NCBI RefSeq assembly: GCF_025965415.1
Contig: NZ_JAOPWY010000167.1
Location: forward strand, 1 to 64,000
DNA: 64,000 bases
DNA from: Nocardioides sp.
GTDB lineage: Bacteria > Actinomycetota > Actinomycetes > Propionibacteriales > Nocardioidaceae
Direction: 5' to 3'
Shown: in pieces, positions 9,029 to 17,284 of the stretch
How positions within the stretch are numbered: position 1 is the first letter of the stretch
Layout: the number at the start of each line of letters is the position of its first letter
Notes under the pieces: model-generated
Told to the model about the DNA's origin: nothing
The model's input: the letters and a program-made list of their open reading frames with translations, nothing else
Databases searched by the model: none
Made by a program: the position numbers and the translations under genes

Positions 9029-9733
9029 ATGCAGATCGACAACGAGTTCCAGGTGCAGGCGCCCCCCGGTGAGGTGTGGGACTACCTCCAGCGCACGGAG
9101 GACGTCGTGGAGTGCATCCCCGGCGCCGCGATCCTGGAGAAGCTCAGCGAGGACGAGTACCGCGGACAGGTGACCGTCAAGCTCGGCCCGCTCGCGGTCG
9201 TCCTGCAGGGCACGGTCACCATCGATGAGCGCGACCACGACGCGCGCACGATGAAACTCACCGGACGGGCCAAGGACACCAAGGGCCGCGGCGCGACCGA
9301 TGCCGGCGTCGTCGTCGACATCGTCGCCCAGGGTGAGGGCACCCAGGTGACGCTGGTGTCCGACGTCAAGGTCACCGGCAAGATCGCCCAGTTCGGGCGC
9401 GGAGTGATGAAGGACGTCAGCCAGCGCATCGCCGATGAGTTCGCCCGTAACCTCGAGGCGCGCCTGACCGGCCCCGTGGCGCCCGAGGCACAGCCGGACC
9501 CCGTTGCCGAGGAGCTGCCCGGCAGGGCGGCCACCCCGTCGCGCCCGGTCCAGGCGGCCCCGTCGGCCGCGGGCCCCCGGCACGCTGCCGCCGTCCCGGG
9601 GCAGGCTGCGCCCTCGGTGGGCGGCATCCGACTGGTCGCTGGCGCGCTCATGCGCGCTCTCGGATCGGCGATCGGCAACATCTTCCGCAAGCTGGCCAAG
9701 CCCTTCACCGGCGACAAGAGCGGACGCCGCTGA
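9029..9733 (+). CDS. CoxG-like SRPBCC protein with C-terminal amphipathic/basic helix
   Basis: MQIDNEFQVQAPPGEVWDYLQRTEDVVECIPGAAILEKL...LKLTGRAKDTKGRGATDAGVVVDI...KITGKIAQFGRGVMKDVSQRIADEFARNLEARL; RBS GGAGGTG. Confidence 0.9.
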   Translation: MQIDNEFQVQAPPGEVWDYLQRTEDVVECIPGAAILEKLSEDEYRGQVTVKLGPLAVVLQGTVTIDERDHDARTMKLTGRAKDTKGRGATDAGVVVDIVAQGEGTQVTLVSDVKVTGKIAQFGRGVMKDVSQRIADEFARNLEARLTGPVAPEAQPDPVAEELPGRAATPSRPVQAAPSAAGPRHAAAVPGQAAPSVGGIRLVAGALMRALGSAIGNIFRKLAKPFTGDKSGRR

Positions 9734-11412
9734 TGGTCAACCGCATCCTGACGCGGTTGGACCCTGTCCAGTCAGAGGGTTACTACCGCGAGGGGCGCTG
9801 GCGCGCCGACTCGCTGTGGGACGTGTTCCAGGTCGGCGCGTACGCGCACCCGGAGCGCCCCGCGATCGTCGAGCGCGCACGTACCCACACCTACCGCGAC
9901 CTGCTCGATGCGGCCGGCCGGCTGGCCGGTTGGCTGCACGAGCAGGGCCTGCGCGACGGTGACCGGGTGGCGGTGTGGCTGCCGAGCCGGGCCGAGGTCG
10001 CGGTCGCGGTCCTGGCGTGCGCCCGGTTGGGCCTGGTCTGCTGCCCCTCCCTCCACCGCGACCACACCGTCGGACAGGTCGTGGAGCTTGCCGAGCGCAT
10101 GCGAGCGGCGGCGTTCATCGGCCAGCCCGGTTACGGCGCTGACGCCGAACGTCACGACATCTTCGCCGAGCTGGGCACGCTGGCCACGTCGCCGGCCACG
10201 CTGCACGTGGCGCCGCTCACCGACCCGAGCAGCCAGCCGGACCAGCCGGGGGAGCCGGGGATGTTCGCCGACCTCGCCGCGAGCCCTGCGCCGCCGGCGC
10301 ACCGCACGCACGCGGACGCTGTGGTCTACCTGGCCTTCACGTCGGGCTCGACCGGTGAACCCAAGGGTGTCATGCACTCCAGCAACACGTTGCTGTCCCC
10401 AGTGCGCGCCATGGCCCGTGACTGGGCGCTCGGCGGTGACACGGTGATCTACTCGCTCTCACCGTTGAGCCACAACCTCGGCTTCGGTGCGATGCTGACG
10501 GCCTTGACGAACGGCGGAACCCTCGTCGCGCACGACCTTCCGCGTGGCGCCAGCGTCGCCGAGCGCATGGCCGAGACCGCCACCGCGTTCGCGTTCGGTG
10601 TGCCCACCCACGTCATCGACCTGCTCGGGGAGATCGAGAGGGGTCACGGGCAGGGACTGCGCCTGCGAGGGTTCCGCATCTCGGGCGCGGCCGTGTCCGA
10701 GGACGTGGTCCTGAGACTGCGCGCACGTGGAATCACACCGCAGACCGGCTACGGCATGACAGAGGCCGGCTCCCACCACTACACGCGAGCCGAGGATGCC
10801 CCCGAGCTGATCGCCGAGACCTCGGGACGCCCCTTCGAGGGCCACGAGGTCAAGATCGTCGACCGGGAGGACTCCACGCGCGAGCTGCCCGCCGGCGAGG
10901 TCGGACAGATCCTGGGCCGCGGTCCGAGCATCACCCTGGGCTACTTCGACGACCAGCGCGCCACCGAGGCCAGCATCACCGACGACGGGTGGCTGCTGAC
11001 CGGTGACCTGGGGTGGCAGGACGAGAACGGCTACATCCGCATCACCGGTCGCAAGAAGGACGTCATCATCCGCGGCGGTCACAACATCTTCCCCGCACGC
11101 ATCGAAGGACTGGCCGGCGGCTGCCCCGGCGTGGCGGCCGTCGCGGCCGTGTCCGTCCCCGACCCGCGTCTGGGGGAGAGGGTCTGCCTGGTCGTCACGT
11201 CCAAGGAACAGCCGCCCGCGGCCGACGACGTTCTCCAGCACCTGGACCGGGCAGGGCTGTCGAAGTACGACATGCCAGAGTTCTATGCCGTCATGGGCGC
11301 ACTACCCCTGCTTCCCTCCGGCAAGGTCGACAAGCGCAAGATCGAGGCGCTCATCGCCGACAAGGCCGTCGCCATCGAACCCGTCCGATTCACCGAGGGA
11401 GCCAAGGGATGA
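9733..11412 (+). CDS. AMP-dependent acyl-CoA synthetase
   Basis: AFTSGSTGEPKGVMHSSNT, GYGMTEAGSHHYTR, WLLTGDLGWQDENGYIRITGRKKDVIIRGGHNIFP, LLPSGKVDKRKI. Confidence 0.93.
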   Translation: MVNRILTRLDPVQSEGYYREGRWRADSLWDVFQVGAYAHPERPAIVERARTHTYRDLLDAAGRLAGWLHEQGLRDGDRVAVWLPSRAEVAVAVLACARLGLVCCPSLHRDHTVGQVVELAERMRAAAFIGQPGYGADAERHDIFAELGTLATSPATLHVAPLTDPSSQPDQPGEPGMFADLAASPAPPAHRTHADAVVYLAFTSGSTGEPKGVMHSSNTLLSPVRAMARDWALGGDTVIYSLSPLSHNLGFGAMLTALTNGGTLVAHDLPRGASVAERMAETATAFAFGVPTHVIDLLGEIERGHGQGLRLRGFRISGAAVSEDVVLRLRARGITPQTGYGMTEAGSHHYTRAEDAPELIAETSGRPFEGHEVKIVDREDSTRELPAGEVGQILGRGPSITLGYFDDQRATEASITDDGWLLTGDLGWQDENGYIRITGRKKDVIIRGGHNIFPARIEGLAGGCPGVAAVAAVSVPDPRLGERVCLVVTSKEQPPAADDVLQHLDRAGLSKYDMPEFYAVMGALPLLPSGKVDKRKIEALIADKAVAIEPVRFTEGAKG

Positions 11413-12428
11413 GCGAGCGGATGCAGGCAGTTCTCATCTCCCAGTTCGCCGACCTCGACGCCGTCGAGGTCGCCGAGGTCGACCGTCCCGAACCGGGCCC
11501 CGAGGAGGTGCTCGTCGGCGTCGCGGCGGTGCCGGTGAACTACGTCGACCTGGTCACGATGCGGGGCGACTACCAGTTCAAGCCGACCCTGCCCTACATC
11601 CCGGGCAAGGGCCCGGCCGGAACGGTCCTGGCCATTGGTTCTGAGGTCACCGACGTCAAGGTCGGGGATCGTGTGCTCGCCATGGCCGAGTACGGCGGGT
11701 ACGCCCAGGCGTGCGTGGTCCGGGCTGACCAGGTCTACGTCCTCCCCGAGCAGCTGAGCTTCGAAGACGCGGCGGCGATGTCGCTGGCCTTCGACACCGC
11801 CTGGATGGCCCTGGTGGATCGTGCCCGCATCGAACGCGGCGACCGTGTCCTGATCCTGGGCGCGAGCGGCGCGGTCGGCTCCGCCGCTGTGCAGCTCTCG
11901 CGTGCGCTGGGCGCTCGCCAGGTCATCGCGGGCGTGTCGCGCCCGGACAGGTTCGACGAGCTGAAGTCCTTGGGCGCGGACGACGTCGTCGACTTGTCGG
12001 AGGCACCCCTGCGCGAGACCGTGCGCTCCCGTGTCCTGGACCTCACGGACGGGCACGGCGCAGACGTGGTCATCGACATGCTCGGTGGTGACCCCTTCGA
12101 CGGTGCGGTGCGCGCCGTGGCGTGGCGGGGTCGGCTGGTGATCGTCGGGTTCGCCGCGGGACGAATCCCCACGCTGAAGATGAACTACGTGATGTTGAAG
12201 AACATCGAGGTCTCCGGCGTGCAGATCAGCGACTACCGCAAGCGCACCCCGGATCTGATGCGCCGCTGCTATGCGCAGATCTTCGAGTTCACCGTCGCAG
12301 GTGCCATCGCCCCGCCGACGTACGATGCCCGCCCGCTGAGCGAGTGGCGCAGCGCCGTCGAGGACCTCTCCAACCGCGCCACGACCGCCCGGTTGCTGCT
12401 GCAGCCGCCGCCGCGGCTAGACGGCTGA
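11409..12428 (+). CDS. NADPH:quinone oxidoreductase-like MDR-superfamily protein
   Basis: LPYIPGKGPAGTVLAIGSEVTDVKVGDRVLAM...RVLILGASGAVGSAAVQLSRALGA...GADVVIDMLGGDPFDGAVRAVAWRGRLVIVGFAAGRIP. Confidence 0.9.
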   Translation: MSERMQAVLISQFADLDAVEVAEVDRPEPGPEEVLVGVAAVPVNYVDLVTMRGDYQFKPTLPYIPGKGPAGTVLAIGSEVTDVKVGDRVLAMAEYGGYAQACVVRADQVYVLPEQLSFEDAAAMSLAFDTAWMALVDRARIERGDRVLILGASGAVGSAAVQLSRALGARQVIAGVSRPDRFDELKSLGADDVVDLSEAPLRETVRSRVLDLTDGHGADVVIDMLGGDPFDGAVRAVAWRGRLVIVGFAAGRIPTLKMNYVMLKNIEVSGVQISDYRKRTPDLMRRCYAQIFEFTVAGAIAPPTYDARPLSEWRSAVEDLSNRATTARLLLQPPPRLDG

Positions 12429-12459
12429 ACGTCGTAACACAACGGTAACGCGGACACCA

Positions 12460-12488
12460 TTGACGTGTCGTGTACCACTGCATACAGT
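12460..12488 (+). promoter_or_regulatory. Candidate sigma-70-type promoter TTGACG-17-TACAGT overlapping operator site 4
   Basis: -35 at 12460-12465, -10 at 12483-12488; upstream of the solute-binding protein gene. Confidence 0.5.
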
Positions 12489-12495
12489 GGCACAA
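12480..12495 (+). promoter_or_regulatory. Putative island operator site 4, GCATACAGTGGCACAA
   Basis: Shares GCATACAGT with site 5; flanked by CCACTG/CAGTGG dyad at 12475-12490. Confidence 0.55.
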
Positions 12496-12569
12496 CGTTG
12501 CATCCGGGGGGCACGTACCGCTGTCGCAAAGGTCACAGCGGCTTCACCCAGAACGAGGAGCTTGGTCGC

Positions 12570-13832
12570 ATGAACCGGTTTCGCAAGAGCGTTGCACTCT
12601 CCGCCACATTGGCGCTCGCAGGTGTACTGACTGCCTGCGCAGGGGCCGACACCGGCACTGCCGGCGGGGACGACGGCGTCTTCAAGGTCGGGCTGTTGCT
12701 GCCCTCCGTCGGGCCGTTCGCCGGCATCGCCGAGGACCAGGCAGACGGCTTCCGCCACTACGTCGAGGATGTCGCCGGCGGCGAGTTCGGCGACACCGAG
12801 GTCGAGATCGTCACCGGCGACGAGGGCAACGACCCCACCATCGCGCAGGAGTCCATCCAGCGCCTCGTCGAGAAGGAGAATGTCGACGCCGTCGTGGGCG
12901 TCATCAGCAGCGCGGTGGCCTACGCCGTCGCTCCTTACATCGCCGAGTCGGGCGTGCCCACGATCTTCACCGCGACGACCGCCGACGACCTCACCCAGCG
13001 TCAGCACGCTCCCAACATGTTCCGCGTGAGCAACGCCGCCTCGCAGATCATGCTGCCGTTGGGGGAGTACGCCTGCAAGGACGCCGGCTACAAGACCGCC
13101 GCCATGGTCAGCCTCGACTACTCGTTCGGCTGGGAGGCCATGGGCGGCTTCGCCAAGGCCTACGAGGACGCGGGCTGCACCATCAAGCAGGAGCTCTACA
13201 CCCCCCTGGGCACAGCCGACTGGGGTTCGGTCGCGCAGAGCATCGACAAGTCCGTCGACGTCATCATCCAGACGTCCTCGGGCTCTGACGCCGCCAAGTT
13301 CCTCCAGGCCTACCGCGACTTCGGCCTCAGCGACATCCCGATGATCGCCAATGGTTTCGGCACCGACCTCTCCACCCTTCCCGAGGCGTCGCAGCGTAAG
13401 CTCGCCACGCCCATCGAGTCGGTCATGTACTACGCCGAGGCCCTCGACACCCCTGCGAACAACGAGTTCCAGGAGGCGTTCCAGAAGAAGTACTCCTACA
13501 CGCCCGGCATCTACGCCGAAGCCGCGTACGTTGCCGGCATGGTGCTCGACGCCGCCGTCGCCGACCTTGACGACATCAACTACGAGACCCTCAGCGAGGC
13601 CATCAGCGGCGTTCAGCTGGACGACGCTCCCCGCGGGGCGCTGCAGTTCGACGAGTACGGGCAGGCCAACCTCCCGGTGTACCTGCGACAGATGAAGAGC
13701 GTCGACGGCGAGTTGAAGAACACCGTCGTGAAGACGCTCGGTGAGGACCTCAGCCAGTTCTGGACCTTCGCCCCCGAAGAGGCGATGGACGAGAAGCCCT
13801 ACAACGACCTCAAGGGCACCTGGGTCAACTGA
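12570..13832 (+). CDS. ABC transporter substrate-binding lipoprotein, branched-chain amino acid (LivK/Leu-Ile-Val) type
   Basis: Lipobox LAGVLTACAG; VGLLLPSVGPFAGIAEDQADGFRHYVEDV...TATTADDLTQRQHAPNMFRVSNAASQ. Confidence 0.92.
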   Translation: MNRFRKSVALSATLALAGVLTACAGADTGTAGGDDGVFKVGLLLPSVGPFAGIAEDQADGFRHYVEDVAGGEFGDTEVEIVTGDEGNDPTIAQESIQRLVEKENVDAVVGVISSAVAYAVAPYIAESGVPTIFTATTADDLTQRQHAPNMFRVSNAASQIMLPLGEYACKDAGYKTAAMVSLDYSFGWEAMGGFAKAYEDAGCTIKQELYTPLGTADWGSVAQSIDKSVDVIIQTSSGSDAAKFLQAYRDFGLSDIPMIANGFGTDLSTLPEASQRKLATPIESVMYYAEALDTPANNEFQEAFQKKYSYTPGIYAEAAYVAGMVLDAAVADLDDINYETLSEAISGVQLDDAPRGALQFDEYGQANLPVYLRQMKSVDGELKNTVVKTLGEDLSQFWTFAPEEAMDEKPYNDLKGTWVN

Positions 13833-13836
13833 GTCG

Positions 13837-13878
13837 ACGGCCCGGGACCACCCGTAGCACGTGGTGGTCCCGGGCCGT
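13837..13878. terminator. Strong intercistronic hairpin (16-bp perfect stem, 10-nt loop)
   Basis: ACGGCCCGGGACCACC / GGTGGTCCCGGGCCGT, between binding-protein and permease genes. Confidence 0.75.
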
Positions 13879-13908
13879 GCTACTCGGCGACGCGAAACGG
13901 AGAATGCA

Positions 13909-14775
13909 ATGGAGATCGAGATGGTGCTCGCACGCACCCTCAACGGCTTGTCGTACGGGGCGCTGCTGTTCTTGGTGGCCAGCGGACTCACCCTGACCTT
14001 CGGCCTCATGCGCACCCTGAACCTGGCTCACGGAGCCTTCTACCTCCTCGGCGGATACCTCGCCCTGGAAGTGCTCAACACCACCGGCAGCTACTGGGCT
14101 GGACTCGGCGCCGCCATGGTCGCCGTCGGCTTGCTGGGAATGCTGTTCGAGCGCGTCCTGCTCCACCGGTTCATCGGACGAGAGCTGCAGCAGATCATCG
14201 TCACGATCGGTCTCGCGTTCTTCCTCTCCGACCTCATGCTCGGCTACTTCGGCGGAGCCCCGAGGAACCCACCGCGTCCGCCCGGGCTGACCACCTCGCT
14301 GGAGGTCGGCGGGCTTACCTTCCCGTGGTTCCGCATCGCACTCATCGTGATCGCGCTCCTGGTCTGGTTCGGTCTGTGGTTCCTGGTCAACCGCACCCGC
14401 GCCGGCGCCCAGATCCGTGCCGCTGTCGACGACCAGGAAATGGCTCGTGCAGTCGGCATCAAGGTGCCGCTCATCTTCATGGTCGTCTTCGCCTGCGGCT
14501 CCGCACTCGCTGCGTTCGCCGGCGTGTGGGGCGGAGCCTTCACCGGCCTCGAGCCCGGCACCGAGTTCCAGATGCTGATCATGGCCCTGGTCGTGGTGGT
14601 CGTCGGGGGCCTCGGATCGGTCAACGGCGCCCTGCTGGCCGCCGCCCTGGTCGGACTGGTCGACGAGTTCGGGAAGACGCTGTTCCCCGAGTTCGCGATG
14701 TTCACCGTCTTCGCCCCGGTGGCACTGCTCCTGGCAGTCAGGCCGCAGGGCCTGTTCGGAAAGGCGAACGCATGA
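13909..14775 (+). CDS. Branched-chain amino acid-type ABC permease (LivH-like)
   Basis: LNGLSYGALLFLVASGLTLTFGLMRTLNLAHGAFYLLGGYLA; GLGSVNGALLAAALVGLVDEFG. Confidence 0.93.
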   Translation: MEIEMVLARTLNGLSYGALLFLVASGLTLTFGLMRTLNLAHGAFYLLGGYLALEVLNTTGSYWAGLGAAMVAVGLLGMLFERVLLHRFIGRELQQIIVTIGLAFFLSDLMLGYFGGAPRNPPRPPGLTTSLEVGGLTFPWFRIALIVIALLVWFGLWFLVNRTRAGAQIRAAVDDQEMARAVGIKVPLIFMVVFACGSALAAFAGVWGGAFTGLEPGTEFQMLIMALVVVVVGGLGSVNGALLAAALVGLVDEFGKTLFPEFAMFTVFAPVALLLAVRPQGLFGKANA

Positions 14776-15782
14776 GCACGCTGACCCAGCCCCGCACGCG
14801 AACGGCACTCACCGTGCTCGGGCTCGCGGTGCTTTTCGCGGCCCTGTTCCTGGCGCCGTTCTTCGTCCCGCTGTACTACATGTCCATCGTGACGCGCATC
14901 GTGATCATCGGAGCGTTCGCCGTCGCGTTCAACATCGTCTTCGGCTTCGGCGGCATGCCCTCTCTGGGCCACGCAGCATTCTTCGGCCTCGGCGGATACA
15001 TGATGGGTCTCGGCGTGACCCGATGGGACTGGGGCCTGGGCACCATCCTCCTCGGCGTGGTCGTCGTGGGTGCCGGGCTTGGACTCGTGCTGGGCATCTT
15101 GTGCCAGCGCGTCAACGGCATCTACCTGCTGCTCATGACGCTCGCCGTCGGACAGGCGATCTACGGACTGGTGTTCCAGAACGCCCGCATCACGGGCGGC
15201 GACATGGGCATCAGCGGAGCCTTCCGGGACGTCCTGCCCTTCGAGATCGCCTCTCGCCAGCAGTTCCACCAGTTCGCCGTCATTGTCTGCGTCGCCGTGA
15301 TGGCCCTGCTGTGGTTGTTCATGGTGTCCCCGGTGGGACGCGCGATCGTCGGACTGCGCGAGAGCGAGAGCCGTATGGGCAGCCTCGGGTACAACCCCGG
15401 CATCTACAAGGCCGCTGCCTTCGTCGTCTCCGGCCTGGCATGTTCGTTCCTCGGCGCGCTGTACGCCCTGCAGCGAGGGTTCGTCGGCACCGACGGCCTC
15501 GAGTGGACCCTGAGCGCAACGGTCCTCCTGGCCGCGATCGTGGGCGGCTCACGCTACTTCCTGGGCCCGTTCGTCGGCGTCGCAGTGATCGTCGCCATCG
15601 AGGCGTTCTTCCAGGAGTACACCGAGCGGTACACCACCATCTTGGGCATCTTCTACATCCTGACCATCCTGGTCCTGCCCAACGGCATCCTCGGCATCGG
15701 ACGAGGCCGCAAACCGCCGGGCGACGAACCGGCCCCCCTGGAAGACCACGCCCGACCTACCGAACGTGAGGCAGTCTCATGA
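14772..15782 (+). CDS. Branched-chain amino acid-type ABC permease (LivM-like)
   Basis: AFAVAFNIVFGFGGMPSLGHAAFFGLGGYMMG; GRAIVGLRESESRMGSLGYNPGIYKAAAFVVSGLACSFLGALYA. Confidence 0.93.
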   Translation: MSTLTQPRTRTALTVLGLAVLFAALFLAPFFVPLYYMSIVTRIVIIGAFAVAFNIVFGFGGMPSLGHAAFFGLGGYMMGLGVTRWDWGLGTILLGVVVVGAGLGLVLGILCQRVNGIYLLLMTLAVGQAIYGLVFQNARITGGDMGISGAFRDVLPFEIASRQQFHQFAVIVCVAVMALLWLFMVSPVGRAIVGLRESESRMGSLGYNPGIYKAAAFVVSGLACSFLGALYALQRGFVGTDGLEWTLSATVLLAAIVGGSRYFLGPFVGVAVIVAIEAFFQEYTERYTTILGIFYILTILVLPNGILGIGRGRKPPGDEPAPLEDHARPTEREAVS

Positions 15783-16543
15783 GCGCCGCACCCGCCATCG
15801 CAGCCCGTGACATCAAGGTCCATTTCGGGGGCCTGAGGGTCCTGGACGGGATCGACCTCACCGTCGACAGCGGCGAACGACGCGCACTGATCGGTCCCAA
15901 CGGCGCCGGGAAGACGACGCTGTTCAACGTCCTGGACGGGCACATCAAGCCCACCGCCGGCAGCGTCGAGCTCTTCGGCGAATCAGTCGGCGCCCTCAAG
16001 CCGCACCAGCGCGCCCGCAAGGGGCTGGCTCGCACCTACCAGATCACCAATCTGTTCGCCGACCTCACGGTGCGTGAGAACGTGCACCTGGCGTTGGCTG
16101 CGGTGCGCGGACTGGACCGCAACAAGTTCTGGAGCCCGCTGACCCGCATCCCCGGCGTGAAGGCCCGCGCCGAGGAGCTCCTGCGCACCTGGGAGCTGTG
16201 GGACCGGCGCAGCACCACCGTCGCCGAGCTCGCCTACGGGCAGCAGCGGGTCCTCGAGATCGTGATGGCGCTGGCCAGCAACCCCAAGGTCCTCCTGCTC
16301 GACGAACCGACCGCCGGCCTGTCCCGGCGAGACGCCGAGATCCTGGCCCAGGTCGTCGACGCCCTGCCCACCGACCTTGCCCTGCTCGTCATCGAGCACG
16401 ACATGGACATCGCATTCCGACTCTGCGGCCACGTGACTGTCCTGGCAGCAGGAGCCATCCTCGAAGAGGGCAGCCCCGCACAGATCCGCAAGTCGCGTGC
16501 TGTCATCGAGACCTACCTGGGAGAACACGATGACGTTGCTTGA
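15779..16543 (+). CDS. ABC transporter ATP-binding protein (LivG-like)
   Basis: Walker A GPNGAGKTT; LARTYQITNLFADLTVRENVHLAL; LLLDEPTAGLS. Confidence 0.94.
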   Translation: MSAAPAIAARDIKVHFGGLRVLDGIDLTVDSGERRALIGPNGAGKTTLFNVLDGHIKPTAGSVELFGESVGALKPHQRARKGLARTYQITNLFADLTVRENVHLALAAVRGLDRNKFWSPLTRIPGVKARAEELLRTWELWDRRSTTVAELAYGQQRVLEIVMALASNPKVLLLDEPTAGLSRRDAEILAQVVDALPTDLALLVIEHDMDIAFRLCGHVTVLAAGAILEEGSPAQIRKSRAVIETYLGEHDDVA

Positions 16544-17246
16544 GTGCGAGGGACTCGACACCTACTACGGCGACAGCCAGGTGCTCCACGACACGTCGCT
16601 GAGCATCGGCCCCGGAGAACACATCGGCGTGATCGGCCGCAACGGCATGGGCAAGAGCACGTTGGTCTACACGATCATGGGCATCGTGCGCGCCCGCCGC
16701 GGACGCGTGGTGTTCAACGGCAAGGACCTCACCGGCGCGGCCCCGGAGAAGGTGGCAGCCGCCGGCATCACCCTGGTGCCCCAGGGCCGGCGCGTGTTCG
16801 GTTCCCTGAGCGTGGGGGAGAACCTGCGCGTCTCGCACGTCGACCGCGGGTCTGGGGGGTGGACCGTCGACGAGGTCTGCGACCGTCTCCCGATCCTGCG
16901 TGACCGCTGGTCCCAGCCGGCCGGTCAGATGAGCGGCGGTCAGCAGCAGATGCTCGCCCTGGGCCGTGCGCTGGTCGGCAACGGCGACCTCGTGCTCATG
17001 GACGAGCCCAGCGAGGGCCTCGACCAGCACCACCTCGCGTTGGTCGTCGACGTCGTCCATGAGCTCCGCCGACGTGGCACTGCGGTCCTGGTCGTCGAGC
17101 AGAAGCTGCGCTTCGCCCTCGACATGGTCGACGAGCTCAACGTGATGGTGCGCGGCCAGTTCGTCCAGACCATCTCCACCGAGCAGGCCCGCAACGACCC
17201 GAGCGTGCTCATGGAAGGCCTCGGCTTCGGCTCTGCCGCCGTCTGA
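16530..17246 (+). CDS. ABC transporter ATP-binding protein (LivF-like)
   Basis: GRNGMGKST; LVPQGRRVFGSLSVGENL; MSGGQQQMLALGRALVGNGDLVLMDEPSEGL. Confidence 0.94.
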   Translation: MTLLECEGLDTYYGDSQVLHDTSLSIGPGEHIGVIGRNGMGKSTLVYTIMGIVRARRGRVVFNGKDLTGAAPEKVAAAGITLVPQGRRVFGSLSVGENLRVSHVDRGSGGWTVDEVCDRLPILRDRWSQPAGQMSGGQQQMLALGRALVGNGDLVLMDEPSEGLDQHHLALVVDVVHELRRRGTAVLVVEQKLRFALDMVDELNVMVRGQFVQTISTEQARNDPSVLMEGLGFGSAAV

Positions 17247-17284
17247 ACCACCCGCACACACCATCGAGGGTTGGAGGTAACACC

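Noticed and set aside
12570-17246. Leucine/isoleucine/valine or urea uptake system
   Set aside because: The family assignment is firm but substrate is not; context and shared operator argue for a pathway-specific N-compound importer, so no liv/urt gene symbols were given.
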